NCBI RefSeq assembly: GCF_000961095.1
Contig: NZ_CP011058.1
Location: forward strand, 4,852,001 to 4,916,000
Reading direction: 5' to 3'
DNA length: 64,000 bases
From: Paenibacillus beijingensis
GTDB taxonomy: Bacteria > Bacillota > Bacilli > Paenibacillales > Paenibacillaceae
Part shown: in pieces, positions 51,474-58,542 of the stretch
Layout of the letters: each line of letters begins with the position of its first letter
Position numbering within the stretch: the stretch's first letter is position 1
Notes under the pieces: generated by a model
Told to the model about the DNA's origin: nothing
The model's database searches: none
The model's input: the letters and a program-made list of their open reading frames with translations, nothing else
Made by a program: the position numbers and the translations under genes

Positions 51474-53462
51474 ATGAAACTCATTATCAGAATTGGAGTG
51501 ATGTTCATGATGTCAACAATGCAAACGGCAGAGAAGGGTTTAAAGGAAGAGGAGCTGCTTCAGTCGAAGACGAAACTTTCGCAGGCGAGGAATTGGTTCG
51601 CCCGATATGGCGAAGCTTTGGGAGCATTGGCGAGCGGAATATTGATGGCAGCCGCTTGGGGAATTGAAGGCGTGAATTATCCGCTCGCGGTTGTGCTGTA
51701 TTTGACCGCTTTCATTGCGGGCGGGTTCGTGAAGGCGAAGGAAGGTCTGCAAACGTTAATTGAGGAAAGGGATCTGGATGTCAATTTGCTTATGATCTTT
51801 GCGGCAATCGGGGCGGCAAGCATCGGTTACTGGACGGAAGGCGCGATCTTGATCTTTATCTTCTCGGTGAGCGGCGTCCTGGAAAGCTATACGATGGACC
51901 GCAGCCGCCGTGATATTTCTGCGCTCATGGGATTGAAGCCGGAGACGGCCGTTCTGTACAAGGACGGGGTCGAAACGGTTGTGTCGATTGAACAACTGGC
52001 GAAGGGCGACACGGTTGTGGTCAAACCGGGAGAGCGCATCCCGGCTGACGGTATCGTTATCGAAGGAGCATCCGCCGTCAACCAGGCATCAATTACCGGC
52101 GAATCGGTTCCGGTCGACAAAGAAGCCGGCGATGAAGTGTTTGCCGGGACGTTGAACGGTCAAGGCGCTCTTTTTCTCGAAGTCAGCCGCCCTGGAGAAT
52201 CAACCCTGTTTGCCAAAATCATTCGTCTCGTTCAGGAAGCGCAAAGCGAAAAACCGGCTTCGCAGATGTTTATGGAAAAATTTGAACGCATTTACGCGCG
52301 GCTCATTATCCTGATTTCCATGCTGCTGATTGCGGTTCCTCCGATTCTGCTGCAATGGTCGTGGGAGCAGGCCTTTTACAAGGCAATGGTCTTTCTGGTC
52401 GTTGCCTCGCCTTGTGCTTTGGTCGCTTCCATCATGCCGGCGATGCTGTCCGCTATTTCGAGCAGCGCCAGAAAAGGTCTGCTTTTTAAAGGCGGAGCTC
52501 ATCTGGACAACCTGTCGCGCACGAAAGTCGTCGCTTTTGATAAAACGGGAACGCTGACGATCGGCCGGCCGGTCGTAACGGACTTGATTGCTTATCAAGG
52601 GTATACCGAGACCGAAATGCTGCGGATTGCTGCCTCCTTGGAAAGCTTGTCCGAGCATCCGCTTGCCAAATCGATTGTAGTTAAAGCGCAAGAGTCGGGT
52701 TTGAAGCTCGAGCGGCCTTCGGAGTTCACGACGAGGACGGGCTGGGGGATTGAAGCGCAATGGGAAGGGGATACGTGGAAGATCGGCAAGCCGGCTTTCA
52801 TGGATCAAAGCTACGCGACCGAAGAGCTGCTGAAGACCGTTGACCGCTTGGAGCAAGAAGGGAAAACCGTAACGGTCATGCACAATTCACTTGGCGCTGT
52901 CGGGATCATTGCACTCCAGGACACGATTCGGCCGAATGCAAGACAAGCGGTTGATTTGCTTAAAAAACAAGGCGTCAAAGTCGCCATGTTAACGGGTGAT
53001 CAGAAACAAACCGCCAACGCGATTGCCAGGGAAGCGGGGATCGACCTGGTCTTCGCCGAACTGCTGCCCGAAGATAAAGTGAATAAAGTCAAGGAACTGA
53101 AACAGAGTTACGGATCCGTTGCGATGGTTGGCGACGGCGTCAATGATGCACCGGCACTGGCGACTGCGACGGTGGGAATCGCCATGGGAGCGGATGGAAG
53201 CGATGCGGCGCTTGAAACGGCGAATCTGGTGCTGCTCAATGACGATATCGGAAAAATTGCGGATGCAATTGCGCTTGGGAAACGAACGGTAACGATCATC
53301 AAACAAAATATTGTATTTGCACTCTGCGTTATTTTGATCTTGATCGTATCGAATTTCAGCACTGGCATTGCGCTGCCGCTCGGCGTTGTCGGACACGAAG
53401 GCAGCACGATTCTGGTCATTCTGAACGGGCTTCGCTTGCTGCGCCATTCCTATCAATCATAA
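51474..53462 (+). CDS. P1B-4 type heavy-metal exporting ATPase (PfeT/ZosA/CoaT-like)
   Basis: 662 residues. No N-terminal metal-binding domain. The membrane metal motif is SPC (residues 312-314), the phosphorylation site Asp356 in DKTGTLT, the nucleotide-binding HP in SEHPLAKS, GDGVNDAPALA and the late helix motif HEGST. SPC with HEG(G/S)(T/S) defines the P1B-4 group, which exports Fe(II), Co(II) or Zn(II). ATG 51474 follows AAGGGAG by 6 bases; ATG 51507 or 51510 is the alternative. It is probably monocistronic, with a terminator at 53487. Metal specificity is not proven by the sequence; the iron genes downstream favour Fe(II). Confidence 0.9.
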   Translation: MKLIIRIGVMFMMSTMQTAEKGLKEEELLQSKTKLSQARNWFARYGEALGALASGILMAAAWGIEGVNYPLAVVLYLTAFIAGGFVKAKEGLQTLIEERDLDVNLLMIFAAIGAASIGYWTEGAILIFIFSVSGVLESYTMDRSRRDISALMGLKPETAVLYKDGVETVVSIEQLAKGDTVVVKPGERIPADGIVIEGASAVNQASITGESVPVDKEAGDEVFAGTLNGQGALFLEVSRPGESTLFAKIIRLVQEAQSEKPASQMFMEKFERIYARLIILISMLLIAVPPILLQWSWEQAFYKAMVFLVVASPCALVASIMPAMLSAISSSARKGLLFKGGAHLDNLSRTKVVAFDKTGTLTIGRPVVTDLIAYQGYTETEMLRIAASLESLSEHPLAKSIVVKAQESGLKLERPSEFTTRTGWGIEAQWEGDTWKIGKPAFMDQSYATEELLKTVDRLEQEGKTVTVMHNSLGAVGIIALQDTIRPNARQAVDLLKKQGVKVAMLTGDQKQTANAIAREAGIDLVFAELLPEDKVNKVKELKQSYGSVAMVGDGVNDAPALATATVGIAMGADGSDAALETANLVLLNDDIGKIADAIALGKRTVTIIKQNIVFALCVILILIVSNFSTGIALPLGVVGHEGSTILVILNGLRLLRHSYQS

Positions 53463-53486
53463 ACAGACAATAAATGTATAAATAGA

Positions 53487-53521
53487 GCCTGCATAATCGA
53501 ACGTTATGCAGGCAGTTTTTG
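53487..53521 (+). terminator. Terminator after the P-type ATPase gene
   Basis: GCCTGCATAA (53487-53496)/TTATGCAGGC (53504-53513) and T run. The rest of the gap to 53717 shows nothing recognisable. Confidence 0.9.
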
Positions 53522-53717
53522 TCCTGCCTCAATTCGCGTGTTCGTTTGTGCAGGAGTCTGGGAATCAGAAGGTTTGGAAACTACCGATCTATTGGTACAG
53601 TATTGTTTCAGATCTTATTCGTGGGGTACTGCTCCTTTACTATCGGTAATTTAGAAAAACGATACATGTCATATGCATGTCATATTACAGTTTTGATAGT
53701 GAGAGATGATAAATAAA

Positions 53718-53746
53718 TTGACATCTATTGTTGGTATATTTATAAT
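53718..53746 (+). promoter_or_regulatory. Perfect consensus sigma-A promoter before the siderophore ATPase gene
   Basis: TTGACA (53718-53723), exactly 17 bases, TATAAT (53741-53746). Such a strong promoter suits tight control by the operator that begins 20 bases downstream. Confidence 0.88.
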
Positions 53747-53765
53747 TAATATAAAGCGAATTACA

Positions 53766-53790
53766 TGGAATTACTTTCCGTATATCGGAA
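53766..53790 (+). promoter_or_regulatory. IclR-type triple half-site operator, copy C
   Basis: TGGAA-N5-TTCCG-N5-CGGAA at 53766-53790; the right pair extends to the palindrome TTACTTTCCG-tatat-CGGAAAGTAA. It lies 20-44 bases after the -10, a roadblock position. Confidence 0.72.
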
Positions 53791-53899
53791 AGTAATGAAC
53801 GCCTATTCCATCTTGCAATGTGAAAGCTGACGATTGTGAATTGATTTGCTGTATGTTCTCATTTCTTTTATCTTGAATAAGCCAAGAGGGGGATTGGAA

Positions 53900-54754
53900 A
53901 TGAATCAACTGCATACGAAACAATTGAATATCTCTTATGCTGACCGGCTAATTGTGAATAACTTGAATTTGTCCATTCCGATGGGGAAAATCACTGCACT
54001 TGTTGGCGCCAACGGATCCGGGAAATCAACGATACTGAAAACGATGGCCCGCATTATGAAACCAACAGGCGGAGGCGTATTTCTTAACGGCAAGTCGATC
54101 CACAGCCAGTCAACGAAAGAAATTGCCAAGCAGCTTGCAATATTGCCGCAAAGCCCGACTGCGCCTGATGGATTGACCGTATCAGAGCTCGTTTCCTACG
54201 GACGGTTCCCGCACCAGAAAGGTATGGGTTCACTAAAGAAGGAAGACAAGGAGATTATCAACTGGGCGGTACAGGCAACAGGGTTGGAGGCATTCTCCGA
54301 CAGGCCTGTCGATCAACTGTCCGGCGGACAACGGCAGCGGGCCTGGATTGCGATGGCGCTTGCCCAGGAAACGGATCTGCTGTTTCTGGATGAACCGACG
54401 ACGTACCTCGATATGACTCATCAGTTAGAGGTGCTGAAGCTGCTGCAGCGATTGAATGCGGAACAAGGCCGAACAATCGTAATGGTCGTTCATGACCTGA
54501 ATCATGCAACCCGCTTTGCACAGCATATGGTGGCGATCAAACATGGGGTTGTCGTTAGCGAAGGAACGCCGCAAGAGGTGATGACACACGACGTACTGCG
54601 GAATGTATTCGGCATTGAAGCGGATGTCGTCTACTGTTCGAGGTCGGGAGTGCCGCTTTGCCTGCCTTATGAGCTTGCGAACAAGGAAGCGGATACAACA
54701 TTCAGCAAAGAACAAACTCACTCCGAAGGGCTCCTCAAAGAAGCATCGGCATAA
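53900..54754 (+). CDS. Iron-siderophore ABC transporter ATP-binding protein (FhuC/FecE type)
   Basis: 284 residues with Walker A GANGSGKST, Q-loop LPQSPTAPDGLTV (the TV-type segment usual in FecE), signature LSGGQRQRAWIAMALAQ, Walker B LLFLDEPTTYLD and the H-loop VHDLNHATRFA. The motif DEPTTYLDM is diagnostic for siderophore/B12-type ATPases. ATG 53900 has GAGGGGG 8 bases upstream. Its permease and binding protein are 3.6-4.7 kb downstream, beyond a dipeptidase and a nitroreductase gene, and unlike them it has no Fur box but an IclR-type operator. Confidence 0.92.
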   Translation: MNQLHTKQLNISYADRLIVNNLNLSIPMGKITALVGANGSGKSTILKTMARIMKPTGGGVFLNGKSIHSQSTKEIAKQLAILPQSPTAPDGLTVSELVSYGRFPHQKGMGSLKKEDKEIINWAVQATGLEAFSDRPVDQLSGGQRQRAWIAMALAQETDLLFLDEPTTYLDMTHQLEVLKLLQRLNAEQGRTIVMVVHDLNHATRFAQHMVAIKHGVVVSEGTPQEVMTHDVLRNVFGIEADVVYCSRSGVPLCLPYELANKEADTTFSKEQTHSEGLLKEASA

Positions 54755-54785
54755 TAGAAGGTTTGATACGAGAAATGAAGTAGGG

Positions 54786-54812
54786 ATCGGGGGCTGATGA
54801 CCGGCCCCCGAT
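54786..54812 (+). terminator. GC-rich hairpin after the ATPase gene
   Basis: ATCGGGGGC (54786-54794)/GCCCCCGAT (54804-54812). The stem is strong but has no T run, so it may only weaken or protect the transcript. Confidence 0.4.
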
Positions 54813-54890
54813 GTGTTCAATAGAAACAGCTTTAAAAAGCCCAAATAAACACGCCGAGCGCAATAAATTGTGTTTGCTGGAGTGATGCGA

Positions 54891-56264
54891 TTGAGTACTC
54901 ATTACGAACAATTTTTGCAGAACAATCGAAATCGGCACCTGGAGGAATTAAAGCAATTTCTATCCATTCCCAGCATCAGCGCTTTATCCGAGCATAAACC
55001 GAATATGGTCCAGGCGGCCGAATGGACAGCCGAGGCGCTTCGTCAAATTGGCATCGAAAATGTGCAAGTCATCCCGACCGAGGGTAATCCTGTCGTATAT
55101 GGTGATTGGCTCAAAGCTGAAGGGAAGCCGACTTCCTTGATTTACGGACATTATGATGTGCAGCCGGTCGATCCCCTTCATCTGTGGGAAACTCCTCCAT
55201 TCGAACCTGAAATTATTGAGAATAAGATTTTTGCCCGCGGAGCCAGCGATAACAAAGGTCAGATGTTTATCCATATCAAAGCATTGGAAGCGCTGCTCGC
55301 ATCGGACGGAACTCTGCCCGTCAATGTAAAGCTCTGTTTTGAGGGAGAGGAAGAAATCGGAAGCGTACATTTTGATGCGTTTATCAAAGCGCACAAGGAA
55401 CGCCTGGCAGCCGATGTGCTGGTCATTTCGGATTCTGTGATGTACGCCAAAGGGAAACCGGCCATTATTTACGGTCTGCGAGGATTGTGCGGCATGCAAA
55501 TCGACGTAAAAGGACCCAAAGGGGATCTGCATTCGGGCCTGTATGGCGGAGCTGTACAAAATCCAATTCATGCACTTGTTCAAATCCTTGATTCAATGCG
55601 AAATAAACAGGGTGAAATCACGATCGACGGCTTTTATGATCAAGTGCGGAATGTATCGGAAGAGGAACGTGAACAGTTTCGTTCACTGCAATTTAATGAA
55701 GAGCAAATGTCTCAAGAGTTACAGGTGACGGAACTTTTTGGCGAAAAAGATTACTCTGTCCTGGAACGCACCTGGGTACGGCCAACGCTGGAAATTAACG
55801 GGATCTATGGCGGTTTTAAAGGTGAGGGGAATAAAACGGTTCTTCCTTCGGAAGCGCACGCGAAAATTACGTGCCGCCTGGTACCCGATCAGGATCCTGA
55901 CGACATCGTTGAACGGATTCAACGCCATATTGACAGGCATACTCCGCCAGGGGCAGTGGTGACGACTACACGTTTTGACTCGGGAAAGCCTTTCGTTACG
56001 CCGTTTGATCATCCGGCTATCCAAGCAGCGGGACGCGCTTATCGTTACGCTTACGGAGTAGAAGCGGTATATATTCGAAGCGGTGGATCGATCCCTATTG
56101 TTGAAACGTTCGCTACTGTCTTAAACATACCTGTCGTTATGATGGGATTTGGGTTGAACGATGAGAACATCCACGCCCCTAACGAGCATTTCCATTTGGA
56201 TAACTTTGATAAAGGGATAATCACAGTATGCCAGTATTGGTTTGAACTCGAGGATTCTCTGTAA
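54891..56264 (+). CDS. M20 family dipeptidase
   Basis: 457-residue di-zinc peptidase. Metal residues are seen in IYGHYDVQP (His, and the catalytic Asp two residues on), RGASDNKGQ (bridging Asp), the catalytic Glu pair FEGEEEIGS, and the late SGGSIPIVE plus HAPNEHFHLDN. This is the carnosinase/CNDP-like subgroup that cleaves dipeptides. The start TTG 54891 is 6 bases after GGAGTG; the ATG at 54885 abuts that site and is less likely. It follows the ATPase gene by 136 bases and may be read from the same operator-controlled promoter. Confidence 0.9.
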   Translation: MSTHYEQFLQNNRNRHLEELKQFLSIPSISALSEHKPNMVQAAEWTAEALRQIGIENVQVIPTEGNPVVYGDWLKAEGKPTSLIYGHYDVQPVDPLHLWETPPFEPEIIENKIFARGASDNKGQMFIHIKALEALLASDGTLPVNVKLCFEGEEEIGSVHFDAFIKAHKERLAADVLVISDSVMYAKGKPAIIYGLRGLCGMQIDVKGPKGDLHSGLYGGAVQNPIHALVQILDSMRNKQGEITIDGFYDQVRNVSEEEREQFRSLQFNEEQMSQELQVTELFGEKDYSVLERTWVRPTLEINGIYGGFKGEGNKTVLPSEAHAKITCRLVPDQDPDDIVERIQRHIDRHTPPGAVVTTTRFDSGKPFVTPFDHPAIQAAGRAYRYAYGVEAVYIRSGGSIPIVETFATVLNIPVVMMGFGLNDENIHAPNEHFHLDNFDKGIITVCQYWFELEDSL

Positions 56265-56309
56265 ATTTAATAGCAATTATTAGTGACGCCATATTTTAGA
56301 CTTCTATAT

Positions 56310-56334
56310 TGGAAACAGATTTCACAATTCGGAA
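56310..56334 (+). promoter_or_regulatory. Degenerate IclR-type operator, copy E
   Basis: TGGAA-N5-TTTCA-N5-CGGAA at 56310-56334; the outer half-sites fit, the central one is off by two bases. It follows the dipeptidase stop by 46 bases and precedes a 440-base gap without a gene (56335-56777), in which I find only the promoter and operator of the nitroreductase gene. Confidence 0.45.
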
Positions 56335-56540
56335 TATCTAGTGATGAGTACTTCATATCCCCGGGCCGACTCTTCGCGGTAATGGTAACTATAGGAGGCA
56401 AGTACTGCAGCTATCTACTATTCTCTTCATCATAAGAGGAGACCGCTTCAACGATAGAATTAGATCCTAAATGAAAGACTCTGTTAATGTAACTATTATG
56501 TGAGTAAAATTCATGCAATGTAAAATACATGACATTTTAA

Positions 56541-56570
56541 TTGACATCTTTCGTGCGTGCATTTTATAAT
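56541..56570 (+). promoter_or_regulatory. Consensus sigma-A promoter of the nitroreductase gene
   Basis: TTGACA (56541-56546), 18-base spacer, TATAAT (56565-56570). It shares the start AATTGACATCT with the promoter at 53718. Confidence 0.82.
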
Positions 56571-56653
56571 AAAAATGAAATAAAACTTCGATGAAGTTGG
56601 GGGCATTATTGTCGGCGGTTATTTGATAACCGTCAATTATTTAACCGAATTAT

Positions 56654-56678
56654 CGGAAACCAATTCCACGATGTGGAA
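56654..56678 (+). promoter_or_regulatory. IclR-type triple half-site operator, copy D
   Basis: CGGAA-N5-TTCCA-N5-TGGAA at 56654-56678, 84 bases downstream of the -10 and 100 bases before the nitroreductase start. The last pair TTCCA/TGGAA has exactly the half-sites of the E. coli IclR consensus in reverse order. Confidence 0.65.
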
Positions 56679-56777
56679 TAACGGGAGGGGGTGATAAACA
56701 GGACAACGTAACGATGATTGGATACCGCATAGTTGATCAATGGGTTGAAAACATGAATTGCGGGGGAGTGTTCAGCG

Positions 56778-57359
56778 ATGGAAATAACGGATACAAGCAT
56801 TGCCCGTACAATTAGGGAACGGCGGACGATCCGAGATTTTAACGGTGAACCAATGAGCCGGGAGACGGTGAACGAACTGTTAAATGATGCGGTATGGGCT
56901 CCGTTTCACTCCTCAAAGGAACCGTGGCGGTTTATTTTGTTTACGGGGGAAGGTCGAAAAGTTTTTGCGGATGCGGTCATCAATGCCTATACCAAGGATG
57001 AATCGGCCGAGTGGATCGATTGGGCGATCAAGACTTACTTGCATCTGTCACAGGCTCATCTCCTGGTCGTGATCAAAGCCGATCCGCGTCAGAAGTATTT
57101 TGAGGATGCTTTCCTTGCAGCGGGGGCGCTGATCCAAAATTTGCAACTGCTCGCCTGGGAAAGGAAAGTCGGCGTCGTCTGGAAGACGAGCGATTACATC
57201 TTGCTTCCGAAATTTTTGAATGCCGTCGGTGTGAAGCCCGGCGAGAGAGTGGTCGGCGCGCTGCATCTTGGCTACTTTAACGACGACAAGATTCCGCGGC
57301 CGAAGAAGAGGGCTCCGGTCAGCGAACTGTTGACTGAATGTCAAGAGTATAAAAATTGA
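56778..57359 (+). CDS. Nitroreductase family flavoprotein
   Basis: 193 residues, compact FMN-dependent nitroreductase fold. The FMN-phosphate Arg cluster is in IRERRTIRDF at the N-terminus, with the central WAPFHSSKEPWRF and the GALIQNLQLLAWE helix that frames the flavin. Family members reduce nitroaromatics, quinones, flavins or act on iron complexes; the true substrate is unknown. A GGGGGAG site lies 10 bases before the ATG. Its promoter carries IclR operator D. The position just before the Fur-controlled siderophore genes raises the possibility of a ferric-reductase-like role, which is inference. Confidence 0.88.
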   Translation: MEITDTSIARTIRERRTIRDFNGEPMSRETVNELLNDAVWAPFHSSKEPWRFILFTGEGRKVFADAVINAYTKDESAEWIDWAIKTYLHLSQAHLLVVIKADPRQKYFEDAFLAAGALIQNLQLLAWERKVGVVWKTSDYILLPKFLNAVGVKPGERVVGALHLGYFNDDKIPRPKKRAPVSELLTECQEYKN

Positions 57360-57435
57360 GAAAACCTCTATCGAGGCCTCTCAGGGATGACATTTACCAT
57401 GAAACCTCTTGACAAAAGAGATTCAGTTATAACAA

Positions 57436-57454
57436 GATAATGATAATCATTATC
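57436..57454 (+). promoter_or_regulatory. Fur box, perfect 19-bp consensus
   Basis: GATAATGATAATCATTATC matches the classical Fur consensus at all 19 positions. A TTGACA lies at about 57409-57414, so Fur would cover the promoter of the binding-protein gene. This predicts iron-repressed expression of the genes at 57499 and 58539. Confidence 0.93.
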
Positions 57455-57498
57455 AACGTAATGGTTGTCCTACAAATTAGAAATATGGAGGGATTATC

Positions 57499-58542
57499 AT
57501 GCTGTTTCGTTCGCGTTATGCTGTTCTCATCTTGACTGTGTTTGTATTTCTTCTTGCCGCTTGCGGCAACAACGGAGGGGCGTCATCCGAAAATTCTGCT
57601 TCATCTTCGACGAATACCGCTTCAAGCACATCGGCTAATTCATCAACAACCACATCCACCGAGGCTGCTTCAGAGGTTCGAACGTTCAAAGACGCCTTTG
57701 GTGATGTGGAAATCAAAGGCGTTCCGCAACGAGTCGTCGCTCTCGATTGGGTATACATTGAAGATGTGCTGGCGACAGGAATTCAGCCGGTAGGAGCTGC
57801 CGATATTGAAGGTTACAAGACATGGGTAAAGGTGAAGGTGCCTCTCGGGGACGATGTACAGGACGTTGGCGCACGTTTCGAACCGAATCTGGAGCAAATC
57901 ACTGCTTTGAAACCGGACCTCATTATCGGGGTTAAGTTTCGTCATGAAAAAATCGCCGACCAGCTGAGAGCGATTGCGCCGACGCTCATTTTCGATCCGA
58001 TATCGGAAGAGGCGCTCAAGGATGGCTATAAAGAAATGGAAGACACGTTCATGACGATTGCCGACGTATTGGGGAAAAAGGACGAAGGGCAAAAAATGCT
58101 CGACAACCTGGAGGTAATATACAGCAATGCAAAGGAGAAGTTGAGAGAGAATAAAGCCGGAACCAGCTATGTTCTGACACAGGCGTATTCGTACCAAAAC
58201 GCGGCAAGCTTCCGGCTTTTTACAGATACTTCGTTCCCTGTGCACATCTTGTCCAAACTTGGCATGACTAACGCTTATAAAGCCGATAAGTTAGAAGAGT
58301 TCGGTATGTCGGAGACGACCGTCGAGACGCTTACGAAGGTGCAGGATGCGAGCTTGATTACGATGATCCAGACGGATGACGAATTCCTCAACAATTTCAT
58401 GAAGGACAACCCGGTTTGGACAAATTTGAAATTTGTCAAGGAGAGCCGTATCTATCCGCTTGGAGGCGATACATGGCCGTTCGGCGGTCCATTGTCCGCT
58501 GAAACGTTCACAGAGCGTGTCGTTTCGGTACTCGGTCAATGA
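57499..58542 (+). CDS. Iron-siderophore ABC transporter substrate-binding lipoprotein
   Basis: 347 residues of the FecB/FhuD (class III) type. Signal peptide with lipobox LAAC (lipidated Cys22) is followed by a Ser/Thr-rich linker (about 25-55) and two lobes. Typical parts are the first-lobe QRVVALDWVYIEDVLATGIQPVG-like region, LEQITALKPDLIIG and APTLIFDP. GGAGGG lies 7 bases before the ATG. It overlaps the permease gene by 4 bases. The cognate siderophore is not evident; the first lobe lacks an easily read hydroxamate or catecholate signature. Confidence 0.92.
   Translation: MLFRSRYAVLILTVFVFLLAACGNNGGASSENSASSSTNTASSTSANSSTTTSTEAASEVRTFKDAFGDVEIKGVPQRVVALDWVYIEDVLATGIQPVGAADIEGYKTWVKVKVPLGDDVQDVGARFEPNLEQITALKPDLIIGVKFRHEKIADQLRAIAPTLIFDPISEEALKDGYKEMEDTFMTIADVLGKKDEGQKMLDNLEVIYSNAKEKLRENKAGTSYVLTQAYSYQNAASFRLFTDTSFPVHILSKLGMTNAYKADKLEEFGMSETTVETLTKVQDASLITMIQTDDEFLNNFMKDNPVWTNLKFVKESRIYPLGGDTWPFGGPLSAETFTERVVSVLGQ

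Noticed and set aside
53519..53716. 65-codon open frame after the P-type ATPase terminator
   Set aside because: It starts in the terminator T run, has no ribosome site and no recognisable features.
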